The position numbers and the translations under genes are program-made. Shown piece by piece: positions 42,469-60,547 of a stretch of DNA of 64,000 bases. Numbering within the stretch: position 1 is the stretch's first letter; each line of letters opens with the position of its first letter. The stretch is from Apteryx mantelli. Taxonomy: Eukaryota > Chordata > Aves > Apterygiformes > Apterygidae. The stretch is taken from NCBI RefSeq assembly GCF_036417845.1, contig NC_089979.1, positions 120,189,415 through 120,253,414 of the forward strand. Reading direction: 5' to 3'. The notes beneath the pieces are model-generated. The model made no database searches, was not told where the DNA came from, and saw only the letters and a program-made list of their open reading frames with translations.

Positions 42469-45174
42469 AATTATTATAATATTTAGGAATTTCTGTGTTA
42501 ACTTAGGTGAGCTTCCATTCATACAATTTCTTATACCTAAGTAGGTTAGGTATACCTTTTTAAAAATAAAAACAATAAATGTTTTTTAACATGTATTTAT
42601 ATATACACGTTTTTGCAGGGTGTACTGCAGTTGGATTTGAAGATGAGAAATTTTTTGAAACACTTTCCCTTAAACGTTTTTTAAAAATTCTTAGTTTGCT
42701 CAGATGAATTTTGAATGTAAAGTGCATTAGTGTGTGCATTGATGAGTATCTCCACTTTCCTGTTAGTCAGTATCATAGGTTAATTTACCATCCAGTAACA
42801 TTTATTAACATGTTAGCAATATACATACTGTATATTTTTTGCCTCTGTAAGATCATATAAAAATTTTGTTTTGTGTGTTGTTGATTTTCTGCTTCATTTG
42901 CCATCTGTAGCCTTGACAAGAAACCAGAGCAGCATGTTGAGTACAAAGAGTAGAGAATAATAATTCCATGTTGGAATTTAAGAGTTTTTGTTTGTTTTAT
43001 TACAGTATACTGTTCATGTACACATTAAGACGTGAAGTGTTTGCGACCTCTGCTAGGCTCTGTTGTCGCTCAGAATTAGCTTTGTTATCTTCACTCAGGT
43101 GAAACTAAGTTGGCTCTTATATAATGTGATAATGCAATTGTTCCATGCAGCTAAACAACAGAAGAGCTGGGCGAAGTCAAACTGCAGCCTCTGAAAACCA
43201 TTGTCACACTGGTATCAACGGGGGTCTTATATTAATCCTGCAGTGAAGAATCTCTAGAAAGTTTTGCAAAGAAAATTTTGGCAAGCAGCTGTAGACTTTA
43301 CAATGTCAGTAAAGCACATGCACATTTAGATGCTTCTGCCAGCAAAATGTAATGTAGATTAGAATGAATATCCGAGCAGGAGATTTTATAAAAGTTTGCT
43401 AACGTTTCCAGCCAGTCTGTGTATATTGACACAATTTCATACTTGTATATATTCTTTGGATGAATTTTATGCATTATAAAAGTATTGGATATATATCTAG
43501 TTATTCCTTATTCTTTGGTAGGTGTATGTTTACATGGATTGTTCATGACAGATGTCTGTCTCAGTAGTCTCTGGGACTCTAAATTTAATGAGAATAATGA
43601 GAATTTGGAATTCTCTGTGGTGTAGTACACTTGCAATTGTGGACTAAAATTGATCAAAATTACGGTATTATTAAAAACCTTCCGAAACCTTACCATTCTT
43701 GTATTTATAAATCATCAGAAATGAATTCGTTTCTTAAGGATGTAAAAAAGCAGTAATAACCCCAAATGGTGTAATGTTATGATTTATGAATGACATGCCA
43801 TTTATTATATTTTGAATGATAGAGACACAACAGAGCACAAACCAGCATTTAATCCTTGTAACATCTTTTATGCATCTCATTTTGAAAATATTTTAAAATG
43901 TAGTTAAAACATAAAAGTTGAAAAAGAGCTGTGTATTCAGTAAGTTTCTAACTTGTGACTATTTAATTTAGGAGTGGAGCCTAATAGGTGCTGTCCATCC
44001 TTGCAGGTTGTTAATGGGATAAAAACCAGCTTGCACATTTGATGTTGGAGTCATACAGCTAAAGGAAAAATAGTTCAACGTGTTGCCTTATTCTTAGATT
44101 TTTAACTGTAATTGTTCAGCATATCCACCGTCTGAATGACTCATGCCTCTGATTGTATTTCTGCCAAAGTAAAGATTTTGGACAGTCTTGGAGTATTCAT
44201 AACAAAAATGTGAAGTATTTGAAGTGAAAATTGAGATTAGCTTTGAGTTATCCATCTTTTTGTACCTCTTCTCCTTTAATTTTTATATTTTCTTTCACTA
44301 AAAACATACTTTTCAAATTGTTTAGACAAACTACTTGGAATAGTTCTTCATTGTGCTGCCATGCCATACATTAGAAAGTGCATTGATATATAGATATATC
44401 CCTTGCTGAGTATAACTATAGATATAAGCTACAGGTTGGCTATAGTGGAGAGTAGGACATTATGGATAACGAAGGAGCCAGCGCTTAATTTCTTCTCTGC
44501 TGTATATTTAAAAGCTCATGTAATAAATTCACATTTTGAATTTAATATGAACCATTATTGCTATGATTTTTTTTATTTCGCACGGGACAATGTCAGCAAA
44601 AGATGTCACTCAATTTTGGAGCCTATTGTACAAATATAAATGTGAAGTACAAAAAATGGATAGGCAGCTGGAAACTCTATTTTGCCATTTTAAGTCAAAG
44701 CTTGAAAAATTTAGGACATGCCAATGTCATTAGTCTGAATGCCATTTCCAGGCTATTGTCTAGAAAGGACTAATGCAAACGTACATTTCACTCCTGCAAG
44801 CACATCTCTATTTTAGTCTTGTTCAGCTCATTAGGTCACTTACAGTTCCTGCAATTTACACAATCCTAATATTTTCTGTGTTTGTGTTCATCTAAGGGTT
44901 TTGTTCTTTGTTTAAGGTTTAGTCTATTCAGAAGGAAGGTCTCTTTTTTAATAACCATAGGGGTTCTGTTAGAGACATTCATTCCTGTGGCTTGTGCCAT
45001 GTTAATTTTGTTCTCAAGGAGATGAATTTGAGGCAGGAGAAGTATAAAAACGCCTCTTCTTATGTTTTTCCCCAGCACCTCATCATTTTGCTGCTAGTTG
45101 TAATTGAACCTCTAGCCTTCATTTATATGTTTACAAAACCTAAATGTCCCAATTGTTTTTTTTTATTATAATAG

Positions 45175-45282
45175 GCTATGTTTGATGCTTTGTCTGATCT
45201 CCCTGAGTGGTATGGTATAAAGGAAATGCAAGCAAATTGGATAGGCGACTGTTCTGGATGCTCTCTTGACTTCTTGCTAAAG
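45175..45282 (+). CDS. LARS2: LARS2 exon 8: start of CP1 insertion (residues 251-286)
   Basis: 36 whole codons between TATAATAG and AAG|GTAAGT. It encodes [20 protein letters not shown] followed by [16 protein letters not shown]. The LPEW...MQ.NWIG segment marks the base of CP1 in leucyl-tRNA synthetases. Bacterial enzymes have an IGRS.G turn at this position; here it is IGDCSG (273-278), matching human IGDCVG. Phase 0 on both sides. Confidence 0.97.
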
Positions 45283-46286
45283 GTAAGTCAGCAGTTTCTA
45301 TGTTGCTGTCTCAGCTGGGCTAAACACAACCCTTGAAATGCATGATGGGATGGCTTTTCAGATCTAAAAAAACTTGAAACCTAATAAAAGATAATATTAC
45401 GCATTCATAGCCAGACCCACACTGATTCCTGAAGAACCACATGAGTATGTTGAAATGATAATCCCTGCTGTCCTGCTTAGGAAAGGGTGTGTGTGTTCAA
45501 GTGCAACATTGGATGCAAGTTGGCTATGTGCATTTGTGCCAGAATACATGCCAGCTGACGAGAATTCCTGAAAACGAAGACATTCAGGAGAGCAGTGCCG
45601 AGAGTTATCAAGTGGCACAGAGCGAGTCAGCTGGGTTCTAGCTGGGCTTTAGTATCTCTCTGCACAGCAGACTCGGGTTGACTTCAGGCAGGCCACTTGA
45701 TGTCTCTCCACTGTGCTTTCCAATATCTGTTTCATTTAGGTTTGTCCATAATTTCATTTATTACACTACAATAATTAAGACAATGAAAAACAGAATTAAG
45801 TAGTGATGGAACTGCAGGGAAGTCCTGATATAAAAAAAGGAAGGAGAAAGGAGAGGAAGGAAAGAGAAACCTTAAGAAAATTATAATTATCTAGAAAACA
45901 ATGGGAAAATCTGAAGTCCTTCTGAAGAGATGCAAAAGGCTTCTCAGATATGATAGTGACAGAAGAAATTTTCAGAGGCCCTAATGGCAGTTCAGCCCTT
46001 GTGCTTCAGAACTTTATGATGCTCATTTGCTCTGGCCTAATATCTGAGAAGTGGTTTCTTATTTTAAACCTGAATTTCTGGGAACCTCAAATTGAGACAG
46101 CTTAAACTTTTCTAATACCTCTGAATACCACACTGCTACAGATGTATTTTGTTAGTTAAATTGTTTTTTATCAATTGCTTCTAAAAATCTGTATCAATAC
46201 CTGCTATTGAAAAATCTCCCAAGAGAAAGGCTGCACTTCTAACGGAGAAAAAAAACTCATCTGGGATATTTTCTGTTCTTTACTAG
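45283..46286 (+). other. LARS2: LARS2 intron 8 (1.0 kb)
   Basis: GTAAGT...TTACTAG, phase 0. It contains a 38-base all-purine tract at 45832-45869 and nothing else recognised. Confidence 0.9.
45832..45869. repeat. Polypurine (GA-rich) tract
   Basis: 38 consecutive purines with GGAA, GAGG and AAAG units; such tracts can form triplex (H-DNA) structures. Confidence 0.85.
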
Positions 46287-46446
46287 GTTAATGGTAAAGT
46301 AACAGGAGAGAAGGTAGCAGCTTACACCTGTACGCCTGAAGCCATTTATGGAGCTTCCCATTTGTATATCTTACCAGCTCACAGACTACTGCATGGGAAT
46401 AGCTGTCTGAAGGAAGTCTTTCAGAGGGAGTTCATCCAAGGGAAAG
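46287..46446 (+). CDS. LARS2: LARS2 exon 9: CP1 domain with degenerate editing motif (residues 287-340)
   Basis: 160 bases between TTACTAG and AAAG|GTGATA, ending in phase 1 (aspartate 340 split). It encodes [13 protein letters not shown] and then [20 protein letters not shown]. In editing-competent bacterial enzymes the threonine-rich motif is TTRPDTFMG; here it is TCTPEAIYG (300-308), so the arginine and the last threonine are lost, the latter replaced by A305. Human LARS2 reads TATPEAIYG, and the human mitochondrial enzyme is known to lack post-transfer editing. The same is inferred here. The donor GTGATA is weak (G at +3, T at +5). Confidence 0.96.
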
Positions 46447-46533
46447 GTGATATTTTTCTTAGACTGCATTTTGTTGCAAGAGTACAACAATTTTAGAGAA
46501 TAATCTTCAAAAAATGTGTGCCCTGCTGAGCAT

Positions 46534-46569
46534 GAACAGTTCCTCTTGAGAGGGAACAGTTCCTCTCAA
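46534..46569. repeat. 20-bp-spaced direct repeat with overlapping hairpin
   Basis: GAACAGTTCCTCT occurs at 46534-46546 and 46554-46566. Overlapping it, TTGAGAGG (46546-46553) pairs with CCTCTCAA (46562-46569) around an 8-base loop. Confidence 0.8.
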
Positions 46570-46825
46570 TTCTTTGTGCATGTCAAATAGTACCACATCA
46601 GCTTGTCATGCCCTCAGAGTAGGGTAATGGTAGCTACGTTAGAATTCTTACTTTTGGAATGGTTGTAAAGCTTTATAATTTGTAAAAGTAATGAACCAGA
46701 TTCTCTTTTCCTTATGCAATGGAAGTGCGTAGTCAAACTCTGACTATGCCAGCCCACTGGAAAATTTCTCTGCTGTAGGTAGTATGTCGTTAGAACAGAG
46801 CCGGCAGAACCAGCTCTTGCACCAG

Positions 46826-46875
46826 CAATGATCTCTTCCCATCGTAGGGAATATAGAGTGGGGAAGAGATCATTG
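46826..46875. repeat. Perfect 15-bp inverted repeat, 20-base loop
   Basis: CAATGATCTCTTCCC at 46826-46840 is the exact reverse complement of GGGAAGAGATCATTG at 46861-46875. The loop is 46841-46860. The 3' arm is also part of the 23-bp tandem duplication that follows. The stem is too short for a typical microRNA precursor. Confidence 0.85.
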
Positions 46876-46911
46876 ATACATAGCAAAGTAGATCATTGAT
46901 ATGTAGCAAAA
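46866..46911. repeat. 23-bp tandem duplication
   Basis: AGATCATTGATACATAGCAA starts copy 1 (46866-46888) and AGATCATTGATATGTAGCAA starts copy 2 (46889-46911); three differences in 23 bases. Confidence 0.85.
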
Positions 46912-49900
46912 TAATACTCTGCTGTACAAATCCTCAGTTTATATATGGTTCTAATAGAGTAAATTCAGAGTAGCCCATATGGCCATTATGGCAGGTCCTG
47001 ACTTGTACAGAGGTTACAAATAAGGTAGTGGTAATTGGTTTCTTGTCTGCCTGCACTGAGTGTCCCTGGCCTACTATTTTTTGTCATTTGGAAGTCCAGA
47101 AAATTACAAGAGTAAATACAAAATATATTGTATATGTATATTTCTTCTTAAGGCTGTTGTTCAATATTTATTCTTCTCTTCACTACTGAAAACGTGGCTT
47201 CATCATATATAGACCATCCCATGTCAATAGCAAAAAGCAGGAATCTTGGGGGAAAACACTCTGCTTGCACAGAACCTGATTTTGGGATGATTCATTTCTA
47301 TAACCTTGATATATTTTCCTTGGTAGCAGAAAAAAATGGAGCTTGAATGTGTTGACTATGTAGAGCCCTTGTCCCAGAAGGAGGGATAGCAATGGCTTGG
47401 AGAATTTTTATTAAGGAACAAAGGAACAAATTACAGCTCCTACAGTTCAGCCAAATCAAAGCACAGCCCCCAAGAAAGGTGCATCCATGTGAGTGCCTGC
47501 ATCTTTGTTGAATCTTGTGTTTTATGCCAAAGTACACAAGTGCAAAACAAAGCACAACAGTATATTTTTCATATATTTTTTTTTTTAATGTGGAAATACT
47601 TGAAAGCTTTTTTGTTTCTGTTAACAACTTCACCTTTTGGTTGAGCGAAATCAAGAAACTTTCAACCAAGAGATGACATCCAGAAGATACTGAAAAAGAG
47701 GCTTTCAAGTGGAAACTATTCCAGAATCTTAATTCTACTATAGCTGTGTACTCCTGCTATTTGTGAATGTATTTATATATATATTCTGCAGTTGAAATAG
47801 GCTGATATTTGATAGTGTGTTATTCAAGCATTTCAAAGGCACAGACTAGTATTTTCCAAAGAAGAGAAGCTATATGAATAGAATTCATACATGGACTTTC
47901 ATATATCCATTTCAGCCATGGTACATATGAATGCCATGAGCAATGGCATTCAGGTCAAAAGATATTTAGGATTGCCTTGAATAGACCATAGTTTTACCAT
48001 TAACCAGATTTTTTTTTTTAATTCACAGTAACCTGAAAATGTTATGTTATTTTACTTTTTAGTTGTTCTCTTTTCAGCTTGGATAATCTCATAACTTCTT
48101 CTCTTTGTTGTCTGTTCTCATTTAAATAATTAGGAGGGTATGTTTGTATGTTTTCTAGCAGAGAAAAAAGCAGTAATAGGGCAAAATAACTTAAAGTTTT
48201 AATACCAGTACTCTTGGAGTACAGCTCTGTATTTTAAGCTATTATCATTTAAATAGAGGTGAGCAATTGGTTTTCAAACATTCAATTTTTAATTTAGCAA
48301 AATACTATACGTTTATTTACAATCTGGTGAGTGTCCCAGTTTTGCCAGTGTGAGATGTCTGAGATAAGGGTTTGACCTTTACATTGTTCCTTAGCTCATT
48401 ATAATGCTGTGCATACCCCTTCTTTTGTGTTTGTAATTATAATATTATCTCTTTACAGTTATAGTAATAACGGTATGAGCAAAGGAAGGAGTGTGTTCAT
48501 AAACTGAAGAATTGTTATTATAGGTTCCAGCATAAAATTGATGTTATTGCTAGGGGAAGAGAGAAGTTATTTTTAAAAGCAGACTGTCCTACCTACTCAG
48601 CTTCCTGTTCATGAGACTTTTTGCTTAGTTGCTTTCAAAGACTGAAATGATTCCTTTTCTACTTTTTTAAACAGAGGAGGAAAGCTATATGCAATGGTTT
48701 GAACAGAAGAATTTTTCTCCAGATTATTGATAATGCAGCATCAAGATGGGTATCTCACAGAGCTGAAATTTGAAAAAGTAGTTATCAGAAATAAATAAAT
48801 ATAGCATTTGCGTTAACAAGACAGATGAGGTATAACAGCCCTATTCTCTGAAATGTTTTTATTTTATTTCAAGCAGACTTTACGTGCATAACAGTACAAG
48901 CCTGAGGTTCTACTCAGCTTAACTATGAAGATAGGCGGAAGGAAGCTCTTAGTGGTTTGTATTTTAATTATTACAATGTAGAGTCAGGTCCCAGAAATGC
49001 CAAATTTGTCCCTCATCCTTGCAAAACAAGGATAGATTTAGTTTACTGTGTGTGAGTCTCTAAAATTATATCTTTAAAATTGAGGCCTTTTATGTTTTAA
49101 CTGACAACTAAAGATCCTGACACCATATTTTTCAAGGGTAGGTATCTTACCACAATCTTTGACTGACAAAGTTTGCTTTCTTTACTGTTGCATAGTATGA
49201 TGTGCAGCAGTTATGCACGTGACTGATTTTCAAAAGTATCATCGGTTTACATAGTGGTTTTGAAGCTGCTTTGAGCTTAAAGGTGCTAAAAAGTTAGAAA
49301 CAGTTCCAAATTGAGACCTGGGGGTTCAATCCTCAAAACTTAGGAGTGTTCAGGTTAGATTTTCTTCTTTCCAAGCTCCCAAAGCTACAAAATAAAAATC
49401 AGTTTCAGTTTATTGCAGTCCTCACCCTTGATTCTCCCTTCTCTCTCCCCTTCTCTAGGGATATTGGTTTCCAGGATAGTGATGCAAGCCTGTCTCTAAT
49501 ATGAATATCAGTATTTTCTTTAGAAATCAATCAGTTATGTAGATTGTTTTTACACAGGCCAGTATTTCTTATGCTTTGTGTTCTTCTGTAAGAAAGCAAG
49601 TCATAAGCATAGTATATACGCTCCCTTTCAGTTCTGTCTGAATCACTGGGGGGGTTTTTGCCTAGTTCTGTGATAGTGTATAAATCAGGGCTGCTTATTT
49701 TCTGGCCTTATTAGTACTGGTTCATACCACTTTATAGCAATCCTTCCTTTTGCTCGAGGACTGCAATTTTTTTATTACAATCCAAATCTCACTCTGTTTT
49801 TATTCAGGTGTTAAGTTTTTTTTTCTTTTAATTACAAATATTTTTCAGTCAGACTTACTGAAGCTTTTAATACCTCTCAACTTCTTAAAAATGTGATGGT

Positions 49901-50046
49901 TTTTCATTTTCTTTCTTGTTTAAATTACAATTTTGTTTAAATTTTATGAAAGTTTAAGATAAACTGAGATTTTCTTTTAATAGTAAGCAATATTCTTAGC
50001 ATATCTACTGTCATATTTTACTTGTTATCTCTACATTTGTTTTCAG

Positions 50047-50151
50047 ACTGCCTTACTTCAGTGACAGCTGTGAATTTGCTTACCAATCAGGAGATTCCTA
50101 TAGTCATCTCAGCAAAACCAAATTTTGAGAATTTTCTCAATACTAAAATAG
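50047..50151 (+). CDS. LARS2: LARS2 exon 10: CP1 domain (residues 340-375)
   Basis: 105 bases between TTTTCAG and ATAG|GTAGGT, phase 1 on both sides. It completes D340 and encodes [20 protein letters not shown] and then [15 protein letters not shown]. In bacterial enzymes this point holds VMAVPGHDQRDYEF, whose last aspartate anchors the amino group of mischarged leucyl-tRNA in the editing site. Here the block reads [14 protein letters not shown], as in human (VMAVNMLTQQEVPV), so the GHDQRD signature is absent. This supports loss of editing. The exon was placed by frame and homology. Confidence 0.95.
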
Positions 50152-52881
50152 GTAGGTGACAATTAATGTGTAAATGAAATATAATTTTCAGTTACTGTGT
50201 TGGAGCACCAGAAGCTGTTGTGATAAATCTTTGAATTTAATGGCTCTTTTCCAGACTTTGGAACTCATGCTGTTGTTCATTAAGGAAGAAGGAAAGGAGA
50301 AGTAGCCATGTAGAATCTGGGGGAAGACTTACAGGATGATAGATTTTAATGGAAATATTATAAAATTAGTAAATTTAATGGGAGGTAGACTTGAGAATCT
50401 GTATATCTCAAGCAGATTGATGACATACAGCATGTGTACATTTGGAGGTCTTTCACCATCCTTAATGAAAACAGAACTCTACCATTGTTTGACATAAACA
50501 TTTTGCAAAAGACCCAAACTTGTAGGTTGTTTTTGTTGTATGTGAACATAAATTATATGCATACTTACAGAGAAATGTTTCAGACAGGTTTTCTTCAGTA
50601 AATGCACTAAACTTCCAAATTTGACTGTTACTTGTTTATATTATGTTGAGATCGGTAAAGTAATTCATTGCAGATAATAGTTCTTTTCAGTTAGTCTTGG
50701 CAAGTTATCTTGGACCCTTTATCTCTAAAGGAAGTATTCCCATAACTTTAGGCACCTAACTTAGGATTATTATTATTTGTTGTGGTCTCATCTCAGCTGA
50801 AATAAATAGTCAGTGTTGTATGCCAATTCTGATAAGATATAGTTCTTTATCTCTTCTTCCCCATACCACTACCTTCTTTGTTCCTTCACTCCCTTTTTGT
50901 TGCCTCTGTCTGTCTTCTTTCCCACCCTGGGACTGCTACTGTCTCCTCTGCATTATTGCCAATGTTGGCTGTTCTGGGACTGAACAGAACTGAATAAAAC
51001 CAGCTGGCTCTGCAGAGCCACTTAGGGGTCTTTGTGCCATTCTCCTTGGTGCTGCTTTTACTGAGTATTGTGCAAAAATATCTTGGGTGACCCTCACAGG
51101 GCTGGAGACTATTCACTTGGGCTGGACACCAGACCTTACTTGTAATGTGCCTGCATCTTACTCTTCAGGACTGAACCGGTTTCGAGAACCAGAACCTTTT
51201 CTGGAGTAAGAGGAGCCAAATAATTGAGATGCCTAATCTTATTTTTCATTAAAAACTTCCATGTTGTTCACTGGCATGTGCCTTGGCCTTATGTCTGTTG
51301 GAAACAGCCCAGATCTTCCCAGGAAGTTCTGGATGCCAGCTGTTGAGTTTTGCAAAAGTACATTAATAGCATCATCTTTTCAAAAGCAAGGAAGACCAAA
51401 AAGGGGAGTCTGCTTTTTCCATTTGTAGAGCATATTGTGAAGCCACCTGTTGCAGACTGCAGAGCTCTTTGACAATTAAGATACATATATTATGCTATAA
51501 CAGGGCCTTTAAATGGCAAGAGAGTATATCTGCTGAAAAGATTAAATGGTGGTTCCTTATTTTGCTAGTGAGGGAGTTATTTGTTGTGGAAGTGTCTTGT
51601 TTGGTTTTCATTTGTTATCTGCTTCCAAATTTCCATATATTGACAGAGTTAATATATTTATGGTAGCAGGCATTTCACTGCCTAAACAAAGATGCGTATT
51701 AAACTGGTTTTGAATGCAGTTTGTATGTTAATAATCCTAATGTGCTCAGTGATATTTTGAGAGTTTTTGGTCTGTAGCTTTAACCAAACTCTTATTGCGT
51801 TGGATTGTTTGTATAGGCTTCTTTGCCTTTTAAAGATGATAGCGAACCTGCAAGATTATCCAAAATATTAAATAAATTATCACCAAAAGAAAAAATATGC
51901 AGAAAGATGTATCTCCCTGTGACATAATAGATCTGCTAGTATCTCAGCGATACTTCAGAGTACAATTGTATAATAAAGTTAACAGATTTCTTAACTTGCC
52001 CCTGAAAGGTAGTCCTCCAAAGTGGAACACAGTCACTACTAAACTGCATGCAGCAAAGTCAGAGGGAAGATGTCAGCATCTATCAATATGAATGAGGAAT
52101 ATTTAAAGATAACATGTTGTTTTATGATGCTGGTAAATTGCTGTAATAAAAAGAAGTCTGTGTGGGTTGGAAGAGGAACTTGTATTCAGAATGTATGACT
52201 GTCCCAAATAATAAGATGCAAAGGGAAAGACAGCATCAGGAGTCTCAAATATTCTGACATCTGTGGCTTATTAGAAAGTGCTCTCAGTAGCTATATTCTG
52301 AGTAGAAAATTGATATTCTTTTGAATGGATTTTTCTTCACATTAAAAACAAATCATGTCTTTCGTAAGAAGTTAAAGGGATAGTAATGTTAAAGACTGTA
52401 GTGTTGTGATGCATTTTAATAAGCTATGAATTTAGAAAGTAATAAAATGTGCTATTAAAACAAGGGGACTATTACTTATGCTGTTTGTTTAGTATTTATG
52501 TTTCTCATCCTAACAAATTAAATTTATGTATAAATCTAAATTATGTTTAAATAATATATTTAAATTTCTGTTATTTATCTAAAATTCACAGTTTTCTTTT
52601 TAGACTCTTTCTGAACCAGGTAATTTTCAGGCTCTTTTGAGGTAGGACATTGACATTTGGGTTACAGAGAAACTGATAAAACATATTTATAATTATTGCT
52701 TCTTCAGTTTCACTGCTTGAAGGATATTTTTATTGATCTTAAATTTTTAAACTTTTGGGGGCTAAATATAAATCATTATAAAGAGTTGGAGTGACATAGA
52801 AAGAAAATATTGTACCCTCAAATGGTCAATATCCATGTCATTCAATTCCAGAACTCTTTTTTTTTTTTTTCTCCTTTCTAG
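50152..52881 (+). other. LARS2: LARS2 intron 10 (2.7 kb)
   Basis: GTAGGT...TTTCTAG, phase 1. The stretch at about 50870-51190 is richer in G+C than its surroundings but resembles no element I recognise. A T14 run (52857-52870) forms the polypyrimidine tract of the exon 11 acceptor. Confidence 0.85.
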
Positions 52882-52997
52882 GAATTCCTAGTACTAGTAC
52901 AGAAGATGCCACAGTAGCTAAGAATCTGGGACTTTCTTTCACTGAAGTCATTGAAACATTGCCAAATGGTTTGGAGAAAGTCATTAATTCTGGTGAG
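52882..52997 (+). CDS. LARS2: LARS2 exon 11: end of CP1 (residues 375-413)
   Basis: 116 bases between TTTCTAG and GAG|GTGGGT; the first two bases complete G375 and the exon ends in phase 0. It encodes IPSTSTEDATVAKNLGLSFT, EVIETLPNGLEK and NSGE (410-413). It matches human [20 protein letters not shown] and SEVIETLPDG. The GE dipeptide followed by phenylalanine in the next exon corresponds to the NSGEF of E. coli at the exit from CP1. The donor GTGGGT is non-optimal. Confidence 0.96.
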
Positions 52998-54006
52998 GTG
53001 GGTGTACAAGTACTGAGTTCCTCTCCAACATGCAATAACAGTGCAAACTAAAACTGCTTTCTGGAAAATCCCAAATACTTTGCATGATTTCAGGGATTTT
53101 TGATTGTTTTATGTTTTTTAAGACCTAAGCCAGATCTATGCTATTTCATTTCTAGGAACACTTTAATGATAACCTTTATTAGTTCTTCTGTAGCAATAAA
53201 ATGAATTTATTCCCAGTCTTAATCTTTTGTACGTGATAAGAAAATGTGGTATTTGTCTGAGTTTTGTAATGGAAAGTGAATAATTGATTCTATGTTAAAA
53301 GTTGATTCTTACTTTCATCATCTCTGTATGTTTTTAAGCTAAATGTTAACGCATTAGTCCTTTTTCACATATTCATTGAAATATATTGTAAGCCTTTCTG
53401 GTAAAAACATATCTGCCTTAAGTGGCATAGAAATATTATCTTTAAATCAAATATATAGAATGTTATAGCCCTAGCAAAGATGCTGTTTGACAGAATATGA
53501 GCTTTGTGTCTGCTACTACATGACAGATAGGGTCTAAGTGGTTAAAAGGTATGTGGAAGCAAGGAACAGAATAACCTCAAACACACACTGAGAAGGAAAG
53601 CTGATCTGCCATCCATATTTCCTCAGTCTCTGCCTTGTATTGGTGATATTCTGGAAGTTTTGGCATACAGCTGCTGGATAAAATATCAGCAATAAATGCA
53701 AATATTTGCAAATAAAAGCTGAAGGGGTCTACAGGGTCCTTTCTCAGTCCTATTCAGGCCATCAAGGATGTTACCTTTGAGCAGGAGGGTTTAAATAAGT
53801 CCATTGACTATATGTGAATAGGCCCTTGGATAGGAGGATGCTAAGCAATGGGAAAGGGAAAATTAATATTAGATTCAAACTTTGTCACGCAGAAATGGCA
53901 TTTCTGACTTTTATGACTGTTTTTGCATTTTCACTAGTAGCAGATATGATTTTTTTCTTTCTTCTTCCATTTCTGTCTGTCTCTCTCTTCCCCCCGCCCT
54001 CATCAG
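52998..54006 (+). other. LARS2: LARS2 intron 11 (1.0 kb)
   Basis: GTGGGT...CCCTCATCAG, phase 0, with a long pyrimidine tract before the acceptor. Nothing else recognised. Confidence 0.9.
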
Positions 54007-54290
54007 TTCACAAGCATGACTCGACAGGAGGCTTTAAAAGCTGTTACCCAGCAGGCCAAAAATAAAGGAATAGGTGGAGACCTAACAAGTGACAAATTAA
54101 GAGACTGGTTAATATCTCGACAGCGGTACTGGGGAACACCAATTCCTATCATTCACTGCCAGACATGTGGCACTGTCTCCGTACCTTATGAGGACTTACC
54201 TGTGGTATTGCCTAATGTAACCACCTTTACAGGGAAGGGAGCCTCACCTTTAGAAAATGTTCCAGAATGGGTGAACTGTTCATGTCCAAG
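54007..54290 (+). CDS. LARS2: LARS2 exon 12: return to catalytic domain, [11 protein letters not shown] (residues 414-508)
   Basis: 284 bases between CTCATCAG and CCAAG|GTAAGC, ending in phase 2 (R508 split). This is the largest coding exon here. It encodes [13 protein letters not shown], then [20 protein letters not shown] (442-461), a family signature in the catalytic core, then HCQTCG (463-468), [10 protein letters not shown] and [10 protein letters not shown]464-x2-C467 and, with the next exon, C506-x2-C509 make a CxxC/CxxC pair like a zinc ribbon; some bacterial leucyl-tRNA synthetases bind zinc here. Human has HCPVCG and CSCPRCK at the same places. The methionine at residue 417 is internal, not a start. 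Confidence 0.98.
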
Positions 54291-60409
<6,119 letters not shown>

Positions 60410-60547
60410 GCCCTTTAATAATGCCTTGGCTGACTATTGGATGCCTGTGGATTTGTACATCGGAGGAAAGGAACATGCAGTTATGCACTTATTTTATGCT
60501 AGATTTTTCAGTCATTTTTGCCATGATCTAAAGATGACCAAACACAA
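60410..60547 (+). CDS. LARS2: LARS2 exon 14: [16 protein letters not shown] (residues 541-587, last exon in window)
   Basis: 138 bases between TTTTTCAG and CACAA|GTAAGT. The first base completes R541 and the exon ends in phase 2, leaving residue 587 split; its codon AA? is finished in an exon outside the window. It encodes [36 protein letters not shown] and [26 protein letters not shown] is conserved across leucyl-tRNA synthetases and lines the leucine/adenylate pocket. In human the sequence continues into EPFHKLLAQG and later the KMSKS loop. The exon is intact. Confidence 0.98.

Larger units (their letters stand above)
46447..50046 (+). other. LARS2: LARS2 intron 9 (3.6 kb)
   Basis: GTGATA...TTTTCAG, phase 1. 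Its first 470 bases carry a cluster of direct repeats and hairpins (46534-46566, 46826-46875, 46866-46911). The rest is AT-rich with no gene or element recognised. Confidence 0.85.

Noticed and set aside
46826..46875. Hairpin as a microRNA precursor
   Set aside because: The stem is only 15 bp with a 20-base loop, shorter than the usual 25-33 bp precursor stem; reported as a structure only.
47298..47708. Minus-strand reading frame of 136 codons in intron 9
   Set aside because: No protein family features and no coding-like context; treated as chance.
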